The position numbers were made by a program, and so were the translations under genes. A DNA stretch of 64,000 bases from a bacterium (GTDB taxonomy: Bacteria; Planctomycetota; JAFGQW01). Shown here in pieces: positions 25,855-35,585 of the stretch. The notes under the pieces were generated by a model. It saw nothing but the letters and a program-made list of their open reading frames with translations. It was not told where the DNA came from and ran no database searches. The DNA is taken from assembly GCA_030426805.1 (NCBI GenBank), contig JAUHXU010000005.1, positions 124,001 through 188,000 on the forward strand, given 5' to 3'. The number at the start of each line of letters is the position of its first letter. Positions within the stretch are counted from its first letter, which is position 1.

Positions 25855-27518
25855 TGCCGTTGCACGTCGGCGACCTCCTGCGCCGTGCGCGCCGGACTCC
25901 AGCCGAGTTCGTCCGCGGCGATCGCCGCCGCCCGCTCGAGTGCCGCATCGTCGGGGCGACCGCGCACGCCGAGGTCCGTTCGACGACGGACGATGTCGGC
26001 GAGCGTCATCGCCGCCTCGTGGCGCGCCGCGTAGGCGACCTCGGCCGCAAGGACCGGGCAGCCGGTCGCGAGCGGCTTGAGGTAGTGGTGATGGTCGGCG
26101 CCGATCCGAAGCACGTCCCGATACCCGGTGCCGCGGTGCTCGAGCAGCCGGCGAAACGCCTCGGGCTCGATCTCCGTCGGCTGATCGGCCATCGCGTCGC
26201 GCAAGAACGCGGGCCAATCGGTGATGTCACCGCCGTCGACCGGCGTCGTCGCGGTCGACGATGCGGGCCCCCGCCCCCGCTGCATCACTGCACGATCGAT
26301 CGCCTTCTCGGCGACGTAGCGCGCGGTCGTGAACTTCACGCCGACCGCACTGACGATTCCGGGGATGCCGTCGGCCACCGCGTGGTCCCGCACGCGCGGG
26401 TGCTTCGCCAGCCGGACGTTTCCGGTCGACGGGTCGACCTCGCCGGGCAGGAGCCCCCCGAACGCGTAGCCGACGTCGGCCGCGCTCAGGTCGGCGGCGG
26501 GATACGCCGCACTCACGTCCTCGAGCAGGTCGGCGATCTCCGCCGGGTCGTCGAGGTCGAAGTCGGGGCCGCGCTCGGCGTCGTACGGCCGATGCGACGT
26601 CCCGACGATCGTCGCGTCGCGCCACGGCACGAAGAACATCAGCCGCTGCTTGCGCGCGATCCGCCGGTCCGCGTCGGTGAAGACGCGCAGGCTGTAGAGG
26701 CCGGCGGCGAAGTCGTCGATCAGCCGGCGGCGCAACACGAGGTTCCACGCCTGTGTGTGCGGGAAGAGGCGCGGCAGTTCGCGCCCGGCGAACGCGGTCG
26801 CGAGGAGCGCGTCGGCCCACGGGCCGGCGAAATTGACGACGACGTCGGCGCGCAGATAGAGGCGCCGGTCGGTCACGACGTCGAGCGCCTCGACCCCACG
26901 CACGCGATCCCGCTCGACGATCAGACGTTCGGCACCGAGGTAGTTCGCGACCGTCGCGCCTCGCTTCGTCGCCGCCTGCAGCAGTGACAGAACGAGCCGC
27001 TCCGGGCTCACGATCTGCGCGTCGTACCACACCGCCCCGCCGGTCAGGCCGCGGTCGGGCACGTCGGGGATGATCGACCGCACCTCGCTCGCCGGCAGGA
27101 TGCGTCCGCGCAACAGGCGCTGCCCCGGCTCCAGCCCGCGGTTTCGGCGACAGCCGACGACGTCGTTGGCGGTGAGTGCGGCGCGCATCGCGAGCCGGCC
27201 CTGCATGCCCCGGCCGTACGTCGGCACGAGACACGGCATCGGGTGGACGAGGTGCGGCGCGACCCGCAACAGCGTGCGCTGCTCGCGGATCGACTCGCGC
27301 ATCCGCGGCAGATCGAGGTGTTGCAGGTAGCGCAGCCCGCCGTGGATCACGCGCAGGTTGTTCGCGGACGTCTCGGCGCCGAAGTCGCCCCGGTCGATCA
27401 GGGCGACCTTGAGGCCGCGCAGCGTCGCATCCCACGCGGCCCAGGCGCCGTGGATCCCGCCACCGACGACCAACACGTCGTAGCTGCGGCTCGCGATGCC
27501 GTCGAGGTCTCGCTTCAT
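25830..27518 (-). CDS. glpD: FAD-dependent glycerol-3-phosphate dehydrogenase
   Basis: About 562 aa. It oxidises glycerol-3-phosphate to dihydroxyacetone phosphate and passes electrons to the quinone pool. Features: FAD-binding DVLVVGGGIHGAWAAWDA, ETSANN...HGGLRYL (substrate and FAD region), VVNFAGPWAD, FFVPWRDATIVGTSHRPYD and the C-terminal GlpD helical domain. ATG at 27518 has GGAAGGA upstream; an in-frame upstream start at 27566 is less likely. Peripheral inner-membrane enzyme. An electron acceptor route via quinone is consistent with the ETF-QO at 41507. Confidence 0.93.
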   Translation of the reverse strand: MKRDLDGIASRSYDVLVVGGGIHGAWAAWDATLRGLKVALIDRGDFGAETSANNLRVIHGGLRYLQHLDLPRMRESIREQRTLLRVAPHLVHPMPCLVPTYGRGMQGRLAMRAALTANDVVGCRRNRGLEPGQRLLRGRILPASEVRSIIPDVPDRGLTGGAVWYDAQIVSPERLVLSLLQAATKRGATVANYLGAERLIVERDRVRGVEALDVVTDRRLYLRADVVVNFAGPWADALLATAFAGRELPRLFPHTQAWNLVLRRRLIDDFAAGLYSLRVFTDADRRIARKQRLMFFVPWRDATIVGTSHRPYDAERGPDFDLDDPAEIADLLEDVSAAYPAADLSAADVGYAFGGLLPGEVDPSTGNVRLAKHPRVRDHAVADGIPGIVSAVGVKFTTARYVAEKAIDRAVMQRGRGPASSTATTPVDGGDITDWPAFLRDAMADQPTEIEPEAFRRLLEHRGTGYRDVLRIGADHHHYLKPLATGCPVLAAEVAYAARHEAAMTLADIVRRRTDLGVRGRPDDAALERAAAIAADELGWSPARTAQEVADVQRHYARFESS

Positions 27519-27626
27519 CTCGTCCTTCCGGTTGAACGCGGTGAACGCTACCGAAAAACGACGCACGCGCCAAGAGAGGGAACGGTTGCGCCGGCATGTC
27601 GCGCGACGCTATAACGGGCACACCCG

Positions 27627-28823
27627 ATGCAACGCCGCAGCCGACCTCCGCGTGCCCCGCTCGTCGCGACACTCTCGCTCGCGATCGCCGTCGCCTCGTC
27701 CGCGCAGTCCGCGACGGCGCGCGATCGGCTCGACCCGGTCACGCGGGCCGTCGTGCGCACGCTCCCGGTCGGTTGGCGAGTCGTCCGAGCCGAGCCGGTC
27801 CCCGACGCGTCGCTCGACCCGATCCGCAAGCGATTCCCGGTGGCGTTCGAGGCGCTCTCCAACGCGACGCTCGCGGTCCACGGCCTCTCGATCGGCGTCA
27901 ACACGTTCCGCACCGCGAACGACGCCGACGCGCAGCGCCTCCACGAACGACTGCTCGCGTTCAAGGGCGGTGACCGGACCGCGTGCGCCGTCGTCGGGCG
28001 GCACGTCGTCGAGTTCGTCTGCCGGAATCGCAACCGCGTCCGTCGGGCCGGATGGGACCTGGGCATCCGCCCGAAGCCGACACGCTACCGATATCGGATC
28101 GTGCTCGCGGCGGCCCCGATCGTCTCCTGCGACGACGACATGCGGTGGAACGAGTTGTTCAACGCGCTGTGTGCCGATCGGGCCGGCGCGATCTCCCGGC
28201 TTCGCGGGCACTTCCGATTCGGCGGCACGCTGACGCTGCGCGACGGTATCGACGCGACGCTCGAGGCGATGCCCGAACGCCACGGCATCCCGATCGTCGG
28301 CGTCCGCATGACCGTCGAGCCCGCGCGCGAAACGCCCGGGGAAACGCCGCCACCGGCGCTCACCCGGCCGACCGCCGCTTGGCCGAGCGACGACGACGCG
28401 ATCGCACGGCGTGCCCGCGCGATCACCGCCGACGCGGCGAGTGACTCGGCCCGCGTGGTCGCGCTCCTCCGCTGGCTGCAGCCCGGAACGAACCTGCGCT
28501 ACGGCGGTCGGATCGGATCGCGCATCGGCGTGCGGCGGATGCTTACCGAAAAGCAGGGGCGCTGCTGGGACTTCACCGACGTCTTCGTGACGATGTGCCG
28601 CAGTCTGGACGTCCCCGCGCGTCTCGTCGCCGGCTGGCTCTTCGGTGGCGAGGGGCACGTCTGGGCCGAGGCGTTCGTCGACGGCGCGTGGCGCCAGGTC
28701 GACCCGACCGGCGGCGGACGACTCGACTGCTACCCCTACCACCTCGCCTGGGTGACGAGCGACGACGGTCGGATGCCACTCGTCTACGCGACGATGCCGA
28801 CGATCGCGTTCGTCGACGAGTGA
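27627..28823 (+). CDS. Secreted transglutaminase-like protein
   Basis: About 398 aa. N-terminal signal peptide (SAQ/SATA cleavage region), ~230 residues of unknown N-terminal domain, then a transglutaminase-like cysteine protease fold with Cys313 (GRCWDFTD), His344 (GEGHVWAEAF) and Asp359 (VDPTGGG), the complete triad. Likely extracytoplasmic peptidase or amidase. The stop overlaps the next start (TGATG), suggesting co-transcription with the transporter pair downstream. Confidence 0.88.
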   Translation: MQRRSRPPRAPLVATLSLAIAVASSAQSATARDRLDPVTRAVVRTLPVGWRVVRAEPVPDASLDPIRKRFPVAFEALSNATLAVHGLSIGVNTFRTANDADAQRLHERLLAFKGGDRTACAVVGRHVVEFVCRNRNRVRRAGWDLGIRPKPTRYRYRIVLAAAPIVSCDDDMRWNELFNALCADRAGAISRLRGHFRFGGTLTLRDGIDATLEAMPERHGIPIVGVRMTVEPARETPGETPPPALTRPTAAWPSDDDAIARRARAITADAASDSARVVALLRWLQPGTNLRYGGRIGSRIGVRRMLTEKQGRCWDFTDVFVTMCRSLDVPARLVAGWLFGGEGHVWAEAFVDGAWRQVDPTGGGRLDCYPYHLAWVTSDDGRMPLVYATMPTIAFVDE

Positions 28824-29023
28824 TGCGACGCTCGCACACGATCGCGCTTCTCTGGTGCCTCGCGCTCGTCGTCCTGCACCTCGACTTCTGGCGCCCGGTC
28901 CGCGACGTCCGCTACTTCGGCTGGCTGCCCGAGGAACTCGCCTACCGGCTCGTGTGGATGCTGCTCGCGACCGGCTTCATGTGGTACGTGTGCGCGGTCG
29001 TGTGGCGCGAGGAGGAGCGATGA
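28823..29023 (+). CDS. DUF3311-like small membrane protein, transporter partner
   Basis: About 66 aa with two hydrophobic helices and a WREEER tail. Small DUF3311 proteins are commonly encoded directly upstream of sodium:solute symporters, and this one overlaps the symporter start (ATGA). The family call rests on size, the W.P.ELAYRLVWMLLATGFMWYV segment and position. Confidence 0.78.
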   Translation: MRRSHTIALLWCLALVVLHLDFWRPVRDVRYFGWLPEELAYRLVWMLLATGFMWYVCAVVWREEER

Positions 29024-30465
29024 CCGGCGTGCTCGTCGTCCTCGCGGTCTACGTCGCGGCGGTGCTCGCGGTCGGCGTCATCGCGAACCGTCGTGCCGGC
29101 GGCACGCCGGAGGACTACTTCCTCGCCGGCCGACGCCTCGGCGCGCTGGTGCTGTTCATGGCGTTGTTCGGGACGAATGCGACCGCGTTCGTGCTGGTCG
29201 GCATCCCGGGGCGCGCGTATCACGACGGCATCGGCGTCTTCAGCGTGAACGCGCCGATCGTCGCGCTCTTCACGCCGTTCACGTTCTTCCTGATCGGCGT
29301 CCCCGCGCGACGGATGGCTGCCCGCCTCCGCGCCGTGACGCCGGCGGAGCTCTACTCGCGCCGCTTCGGCAACGCGTGGGTCGGGGCGCTCCTGTTCGTC
29401 TTCTTCACGATCTACACGGTGCCCTACATGGTCACGGCCGTGAAGGGCGCATCGGTCGTGCTCGCCGACGTGACCGACGGCGCGATCGCCCCTTGGCTCG
29501 GCGGCCTCGGCGTCGTCGTGATCGCGCTCGTCTACACGTCGCTCGGCGGGATGCGTGCGACCGCGTGGACGAACGTGCTGCAGGGGTTCATCTTCCTCGG
29601 CTTTCTCGTCGCCGCATTCTTGCTGATCGCCGCGGATCTCGGCGGCCTCGGCGCAGCGACGGCACGCGTCGCGGATCACGATCCGTCGCTGCTCGCCCTC
29701 GACCGGACGAAGGAGCTGTATCGTCCGGGCGGCTGGATCTCGTGGGGACTCACGATCTCGCTGACGGTGATCGCGTTTCCGCACATGTTCGTGCGGTTGA
29801 TGGCGGCGGGCAGCGAGCGGGCGATGAAGATCGTCTGCCGCCTCTACCCGATCGCGCTGATCGCGTTGTGGCTGCCGCCGGTGCTGATCGGCGTCTGGGG
29901 CGCCACGATCTACCCCGGGCTGGAGGGCAAGGCGTCCGACCGCATCTTCTCGACGATGGTCGAAGGGCACGTGCCGGCCGCGCTCGCCGGCGTCGGGTTC
30001 CTCGCGGTCATCGCCGCGGTGATGTCCACGTTGGACGCGCAGCTCCTGACCTTGTCGAGCATGCTCGTGCGCGACGGACTCGATCGCGTGCGGTCACGCC
30101 CCGCCGACGCGCGCGCCGACGTCCGCGCCGGCCGGCTGTTCGCGGTCGCGATCGCCGCCGCGGTCTACACGCTCGCGAGCCTGTGGGGCGACTCGGTGTT
30201 CGCGATCGCGAAGGTCTCGTTCTCCGGCTACGTGACGCTCACGCCGGTGCTGTTCCTCGGGGTGCGCTGGCGCCGATTCACCGCCGCGGGCGCGATCGCG
30301 TCGATGCTCGTCGGAAACGCCGTGCTGTGGTACCTCTGGCCGGGGCCCGATCTCGAACTGGCACCGATCGTCTGGGCGCTCGCCGCCGCGATCGTCGCCG
30401 GCGTGGGCGTCAGCCTCATGCGCCCGGCGCCCGATGCCACGACGCTCGAGCGGGCGTTCGGGTGA
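29020..30465 (+). CDS. Sodium:solute symporter (SSS family)
   Basis: About 481 aa with ~13 hydrophobic helices. SSS features: GTPEDYFLAGRRLG near the N-terminus, ALFGTNATAFVLVGIPG, YTSLGGMRATAWTNVLQG (family signature) and AVMSTLDAQLLTLSSMLVRDG. Imports an unknown small solute (organic acid, amino acid or sugar) with sodium. Strong GGAGGAG precedes ATG 29020, inside the end of the DUF3311-like gene. Confidence 0.94.
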   Translation: MTGVLVVLAVYVAAVLAVGVIANRRAGGTPEDYFLAGRRLGALVLFMALFGTNATAFVLVGIPGRAYHDGIGVFSVNAPIVALFTPFTFFLIGVPARRMAARLRAVTPAELYSRRFGNAWVGALLFVFFTIYTVPYMVTAVKGASVVLADVTDGAIAPWLGGLGVVVIALVYTSLGGMRATAWTNVLQGFIFLGFLVAAFLLIAADLGGLGAATARVADHDPSLLALDRTKELYRPGGWISWGLTISLTVIAFPHMFVRLMAAGSERAMKIVCRLYPIALIALWLPPVLIGVWGATIYPGLEGKASDRIFSTMVEGHVPAALAGVGFLAVIAAVMSTLDAQLLTLSSMLVRDGLDRVRSRPADARADVRAGRLFAVAIAAAVYTLASLWGDSVFAIAKVSFSGYVTLTPVLFLGVRWRRFTAAGAIASMLVGNAVLWYLWPGPDLELAPIVWALAAAIVAGVGVSLMRPAPDATTLERAFG

Positions 30466-30535
30466 GCCTTCACCCCCGCGCACGAAACGACGATACTCAC
30501 AGCTCGTACCGAACGGACTCGCGATGGAGACCCCG

Positions 30536-32023
30536 ATGAGACGACTCACGCTCGCGCTGCTCGCGGCGCTCCTGCTCGCAGCGCCCGCCGCACCCGCCCA
30601 GGACGTCGCCCGCACCGAACCCGCCGATGGCGCGAAGGACGTCGCCGTCGACGTCGGTGTGATCCGCTTCCACTTCGACACCGACATGCGGACGGATTCC
30701 TACAGCGTCCTCGTCTCGGCGAAGGGGCCGTTCCCGCCGCTGGCCGGCGACAACTCGAAGCCGTGGAAGAACCCCCGCGTGTTCGAGCTGCGAATCGGCG
30801 CACTCGAGCCGGCGACGACGTACGCCCTGCAGATCAACTCCGCCAAGCGGCGCGGTTTCCAATCGACCGACGGCAAGGCGACGAAGGCCAAGCTGGTCAC
30901 GTTCACGACCGCCGCCGCCGCGCCGCCGACGGACCAGACGATCGGTGGCGCACCGGCACCTGCACCGAAGGCACCGATGCCGACGTTCGACGTCCAGCGT
31001 CTCGCCACCGTGAAGCTCACGTCGAGCGGACCGGCGGGGCTCGACGCGCGCACGATGACGCGGCGCATCGCGTTCCGCGAAGCCGTGATCCATGCCGACG
31101 GGCCTCGCATCGTCGAGTCGCGCCGGACCGTGCGCCTCGCGACCGCCGAGACCGCGGCGGGCACCGAGACGTTGTGCGCGCCGGGTTCGGTCTACCGGGT
31201 CCGGTTCGAAACCGAGCGGTCGACCGTGACCGCGGACGACGGCAAGGCGCCCTCGACGGCGATCGTCGATGTGCTCGCGCAACCGCTGCACCTCGATCTC
31301 CTGCCGACCGGCGCGCTGACGAAGGGGCGGCGTTGGTCGCTGCGCGACGCCGACCTCACCCGTCGCGCCCGCCTGATCGGCGCGAGTGGCGGCACGCTCG
31401 ACCTCTCGATCGACGACGTCGTCGACGACGAGACCGCGAAGTGCCGTGTCGCCGTCATCACCGGCCGTCTGCAGACGACGCTGCGCGTCGAGTCCGATGC
31501 ACTCGCCTACGATGCGACGGTCACGCTGCGCGTCGGTGTCGACGACCGCGTGCCGCGCCTGATCGAGGTCGCCGGACCCCTGCGCAACCGGAGCGACCGC
31601 GACGACGACTCGGCGCCGGTGGTCACCGGACAAGCGCGATTCGTGCAACGGGTCGCGACCGACGGGGCGACACTTCCGGCGACGACTGCGGCGGCGACTG
31701 CGGCGGCGGGCGACACGGCCGACGCTCCTGCGACCGACGAGGCGTCGTGGGGGTACTCGGAGAAGAACCCGATCCTGCTCAAGGGCGGTCCGAAGGCCGT
31801 GCACGCCTACCTGAAGACGCTGTGCGACACGAAGGGTCGTGGCTTCCGCTATCGCCAGGTCGGATCGGGGGGCCTGGCACTGCTGACCTTCGAGCTCGTC
31901 GACGAGGACAAGGGCAAGCACAAGCTCTACGTGAAGCACACCGGCGACAAGGAGCCGAAAGACGTCCCGGCGCCGAAGGGCATGCAGAAGGGCCCCGGCC
32001 GCTCGATCCGGCTCAGCTGGTGA
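30536..32023 (+). CDS. Secreted protein with N-terminal Ig-like domain, function unknown
   Basis: About 495 aa. Signal peptide to APAQ, then an Ig-like/SbsA-type domain (VARTEPADGAKDVAVDVGVIRFHFDTDM, typical of bacterial Ig-like 5 domains), an Ala/Pro linker, a beta-rich middle region and a C-terminal Lys/Gly-rich tail. ATG 30536 is preceded by GGAG; ATG 30524 is in frame upstream. No enzyme motif is seen. It ends inside the convergent PHP gene (11-base overlap). Confidence 0.78.
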   Translation: MRRLTLALLAALLLAAPAAPAQDVARTEPADGAKDVAVDVGVIRFHFDTDMRTDSYSVLVSAKGPFPPLAGDNSKPWKNPRVFELRIGALEPATTYALQINSAKRRGFQSTDGKATKAKLVTFTTAAAAPPTDQTIGGAPAPAPKAPMPTFDVQRLATVKLTSSGPAGLDARTMTRRIAFREAVIHADGPRIVESRRTVRLATAETAAGTETLCAPGSVYRVRFETERSTVTADDGKAPSTAIVDVLAQPLHLDLLPTGALTKGRRWSLRDADLTRRARLIGASGGTLDLSIDDVVDDETAKCRVAVITGRLQTTLRVESDALAYDATVTLRVGVDDRVPRLIEVAGPLRNRSDRDDDSAPVVTGQARFVQRVATDGATLPATTAAATAAAGDTADAPATDEASWGYSEKNPILLKGGPKAVHAYLKTLCDTKGRGFRYRQVGSGGLALLTFELVDEDKGKHKLYVKHTGDKEPKDVPAPKGMQKGPGRSIRLSW

Positions 32024-33596
32024 GCCGGGTGCTTCCGTAGGCGCCTTCGGCCTCACGACGCAGGCGTAGTCGCGCCGGTCGACGCAAGACGCCGAGCAGT
32101 GCGAGCGCACCGCCGAGCGTGAGGATCCACGCGCCACGGGATGCCGGGCGCAGCGCTGCGAAGTAGTGCCACACCGCCACCGGCGGCGCGAGCCACGGCG
32201 TGATCGCGCGCCGATCCTCGAGCGCCGCGATCGGACGAATCGCGTTGCCGGCGGCGGCGATCCGATCGGCGACCGCATACGGGTCGAGATCGTCGAGCGG
32301 CAAGCCGTCGGGGTTCGCGATCGCCTTCGGTACGAGATTGAAGACGTGGATCGACTTCCGCAGCCCGTGGAAATCGGTCCCGCCGACGAGGAGCATGCCG
32401 GCCCGACGCCACGCGTCGATCAGCGCCGGCGGTGCCCAGTCGCTGCCCGACGCGATCTCGAACCCATCGACGCCGAGGGCGACCAACCGGCGCCAGTCGA
32501 TCCGGTGCCACGTGTAGAGCATCCACCAGTGCGCGACGATCACGCGACCACCGTCGGCGTGCACGTCGCGAATGAGCCGCGGAATGTCGTAGCCGTAATC
32601 CGGCGGCGACGTGCGCGCACCCGGTCGGCGAATGCGGTAGTGCCCGGGCGCGAACCGCTTCCGCACGCCGAGCAGGATCGCGTGAAACGAGTGCGTCGTG
32701 AACTCCTGCGCCGGCAACGCGAGCAACGACGAGCCGGCCGCCCGTGCCGCCGCGTTCACCTGACGGTAGTCACCCTCGCCTCGCCGACGGGCGACGACGT
32801 AATTGTGCTCGCTCGCGACCGTCAGATCGAAGCCGTGCTCACGGAAGATCTCCGCGCGCGCCGGCGCCCCCACCCAGGCATCCTTGCGCGTCGAACTGTG
32901 CGCGTGAAAGTCGATGACGTAGTGGTCGTCGTCCACCGCGATCGCCTCCCCCGCTCGAAACGCGCCCGGCACCAGGAGCATCGCGATCGCCAGTACGATC
33001 ACGACGAACCCGAGCACACCGACGAACGGGACGAACACGGCACCGACGGCGGGAAGCAGCCGGGCCCCGCCGCGCAACCGATGCGCGACGAGCAACGCGA
33101 GCACGACGCACGGCACGGCCACCATCGCGGCGCGCGTCGTCGACGACGACAGGCCGAACACCCAGTCGAGCGGTAGCAAGGCGATCGCGATCGGCACCGC
33201 GCCCCCGAACGCGAAGGCGGCGTCGGCGATCAGGCCTCGCCTCGTCCACGGCCGACGACGCCGCAGACGGCGGATGACGAACGCGAGCGCAGGAATCCAC
33301 AGCACGAGCGCGACGAGTTCGACGAGCGTCAGTCGACTCACGAGACGGACGACCGGCCCGAGCACCGGCTCGGTGGCGGTCATCCACGCCGCGTCGATCG
33401 GCACGAGCGAGACGTCGGCGGCCGGCCCCCCGGTGACCAGATCGCGCACGCCGCCCCGTCCCGCATCGAACGCCGACACGACGACGAGCGCGATCCCGAT
33501 CAGCGCCACCGGGCGAAACAGCCGCCCGGCGACGGGGGCGTGGGCTCCATCGTCCCTCACCGACCGGCGCTCCACCGCGCGAGACGCCTGCGCCAC
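32013..33596 (-). CDS. Membrane protein with PHP-type metallohydrolase domain
   Basis: About 527 aa. The N-terminal ~220 residues hold 5-6 hydrophobic helices. The C-terminal part has PHP motifs: DFHAHSST, SEHNYVV, H at HWWML and GGTDFHG, so a two- or three-metal phosphoesterase site is plausible. A last hydrophobic helix lies near the C-terminus. GTG 33596 with AGGAAGG upstream is chosen; an upstream GTG at 33629 is possible. The catalytic domain would face one side of the membrane; the side is not determined. Substrate unknown. Confidence 0.8.
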   Translation of the reverse strand: MAQASRAVERRSVRDDGAHAPVAGRLFRPVALIGIALVVVSAFDAGRGGVRDLVTGGPAADVSLVPIDAAWMTATEPVLGPVVRLVSRLTLVELVALVLWIPALAFVIRRLRRRRPWTRRGLIADAAFAFGGAVPIAIALLPLDWVFGLSSSTTRAAMVAVPCVVLALLVAHRLRGGARLLPAVGAVFVPFVGVLGFVVIVLAIAMLLVPGAFRAGEAIAVDDDHYVIDFHAHSSTRKDAWVGAPARAEIFREHGFDLTVASEHNYVVARRRGEGDYRQVNAAARAAGSSLLALPAQEFTTHSFHAILLGVRKRFAPGHYRIRRPGARTSPPDYGYDIPRLIRDVHADGGRVIVAHWWMLYTWHRIDWRRLVALGVDGFEIASGSDWAPPALIDAWRRAGMLLVGGTDFHGLRKSIHVFNLVPKAIANPDGLPLDDLDPYAVADRIAAAGNAIRPIAALEDRRAITPWLAPPVAVWHYFAALRPASRGAWILTLGGALALLGVLRRPARLRLRREAEGAYGSTRLTS

Positions 33597-33739
33597 ATGT
33601 CGAGACCTTCCTATTCGCGTGCTCCACACACGCTCGACCGCCCGCGATGGATGATTCGTCGAGTCCCTCGGAGTCTACCGGCTCGTGCGCTCGGCCGAAA
33701 TCAATTGCCGGTGAAGAAGTGTCCGCCGCTGCGGAGACG

Positions 33740-34807
33740 TCAGCCGGTGCGGATCAGTCGCACCGCGGTCGCTTTGATCAGCGCGAACAGTTCCACGCCC
33801 GGCGCGATGCCGAGGTCGGTCAGTGTCGGTGCGACGACTTCCACCGCGAGTTCGGTCCCGCCGAAGTCGAGGGTGACGAGCCGACGCGGGCCGATCGCCG
33901 CGATCCGCGCGACCCGACCGCGCTGCACGTTGCGCGTGCTGACCCGGCCGGGCGGATCGGCGCTGAGCATGACCTCGTGCGCCGGCACGACCGCCACGAC
34001 CGATTCGCCCTCGCGCTCCCCACGGTCGAGGACCGTCAGCGACAGCGTGCCGGCGACGGCCGTGACGGTGCCGGCCTCGGTGTCGCGGGCCCGGACCTCG
34101 GCGCGGATCGTGTTGTCGACGCCCCCGACGGCCGCCGCACCGCACGCACCGACGACGGACTCGGGCGTGCCGGTGCCGACGATGCGACCCCGATCGATGC
34201 CGATCGCGCGGTCCGTGAATCGGAGCACCGACGACAGGTCGTGCGACACGTAGACGATCGGCAGCGCGAACGCGTCGCGCACCGCCTCGAGCCACGCGAG
34301 CGTCGCGATCCGCCGCGCGACGTCGACCGCGCCGAGCGGCTCGTCCATCAGGAGCAGCAGCGGGTCGGCGAGCAGCGCTCGCCCGAGCGCGACGCGCTGG
34401 CGCTCGCCCCCCGAGAGCGTCGCCGGCGCGCGGGGCAGCAGCGCTGCGAGGCCGAGCACGTCGACCACGTCGTCGAATCGAACGCGGCCGTCGCGCGGCG
34501 CGCCGTAGTCGAGATTGCCGCGGACCGTGCGGTTCGGAAACAGGCGCGCATCTTGAAACACGTAGCCGATGCGGCGGCGTTCGGGCGGTACCCACGTGCC
34601 GGTCGCTGTGTCGACGAACGTGCGGCCGTCAAACCGCACGTGACCGCGCGACGGTCGCCGCAGCCCCGCGATCACGTCGAGCGTCGATGTCTTGCCGGCC
34701 CCGGAGGGCCCGAACAGCGCCGTGAACCCGACCGGTTCGTCGAACGATACGTCGAGTTGCAGGTCGCCGATCGCACACGACACGTCGACGTCGAGCCGCC
34801 CGGTCAC
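33740..34807 (-). CDS. modC: Molybdate ABC transporter ATPase with C-terminal TOBE/Mop domain
   Basis: About 355 aa. Walker A GPSGAGKTSTL, Q-loop YVFQDARLFP, signature LSGGERQRVALGRALL, Walker B LLLMDEPLGAVD and H-loop VSHDLS. The last ~130 residues contain the TOBE-type oxyanion-binding domain (TDLGIAPGVELFALIKATAVRL), characteristic of ModC. GTG at 34807 overlaps the modB stop (GTGA). With modB it forms a two-gene operon; the binding protein modA lies apart at 40780. Confidence 0.93.
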   Translation of the reverse strand: MTGRLDVDVSCAIGDLQLDVSFDEPVGFTALFGPSGAGKTSTLDVIAGLRRPSRGHVRFDGRTFVDTATGTWVPPERRRIGYVFQDARLFPNRTVRGNLDYGAPRDGRVRFDDVVDVLGLAALLPRAPATLSGGERQRVALGRALLADPLLLLMDEPLGAVDVARRIATLAWLEAVRDAFALPIVYVSHDLSSVLRFTDRAIGIDRGRIVGTGTPESVVGACGAAAVGGVDNTIRAEVRARDTEAGTVTAVAGTLSLTVLDRGEREGESVVAVVPAHEVMLSADPPGRVSTRNVQRGRVARIAAIGPRRLVTLDFGGTELAVEVVAPTLTDLGIAPGVELFALIKATAVRLIRTG

Positions 34808-35502
34808 GCGCCCACCGCCTGTCGCGCTCGGCGGGCGAGCCACTCGCTCACCGCCAAGCTCACGAGCGCGATTGCGAGCGAGCACCCGATCAGCCGCGCG
34901 ATCGACGCGTCGGTGCCGGTTCGCTGCGAGAGCGCGAAGACTTCGAGGGGCACCGTGCGGGTCCGCCCCGGGATGCTCCCTGCCAGCATGATCGTCGCGC
35001 CGAACTCGCCCAAACTGCGGGCGAACGCGAGCACGGCCCCGGCAGCGACGCCACGCGCGGCGAGCGGCAACGTGACGGTGCGAAACACCCGCCACGGCCC
35101 CGAACCGAGCGTTCGCGCCGCCTGCTCGAGCCCGGGATCGACCGCCTCGAACGCGACCTGCGCGGCGCGCACGAGCAACGGGAACGCGACGACCGCAGCC
35201 GCGACCGCGGCACCGAGCCCGGTGAACGCGACGTCGATCCCGATCGCGCCGAGCGCCCGGCCGACCGGTGCGTCCGGCGCGAACACGACGAGCAGTGCGT
35301 ATCCGGTCACGACCGGCGGCGCGACCAACGGGGCGTTGACCGCGACCAGCCACAAGAACCCGAGCGGCAGCCGACGTCGCGCGAGCCCCCACGCGATCGC
35401 AACCGCCGGCACGAAGGCGATCGCGGTAGCCGCCAGCGCAATCCGCGCCGACAACCCCACGACCGCCCACTCCTCCGCCGACGGCCAGATCGAGGTCCAC
35501 AT
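34804..35502 (-). CDS. modB: Molybdate ABC transporter permease
   Basis: About 232 aa, five to six helices. EAA-type loop RTLGSGPWRVFRTVTLPLAARGVAAGAVLAFARSLGEFGATIMLAG is the ModB/CysT signature. Motifs PPVVTGYALL and IPGRTRTVPLEVFAL support ModB rather than sulfate permeases. No clear ribosome binding site precedes ATG 35502. Coupled to modC by overlap. Confidence 0.93.
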   Translation of the reverse strand: MWTSIWPSAEEWAVVGLSARIALAATAIAFVPAVAIAWGLARRRLPLGFLWLVAVNAPLVAPPVVTGYALLVVFAPDAPVGRALGAIGIDVAFTGLGAAVAAAVVAFPLLVRAAQVAFEAVDPGLEQAARTLGSGPWRVFRTVTLPLAARGVAAGAVLAFARSLGEFGATIMLAGSIPGRTRTVPLEVFALSQRTGTDASIARLIGCSLAIALVSLAVSEWLARRARQAVGA

Positions 35503-35585
35503 GGGGCAAAGAGTAGCACGCCCCACTCCGCCGCAATGCGCCCGTCGCATTCCGGGAAAAAGCACGAACCGGCGAGGCGGAGCGG

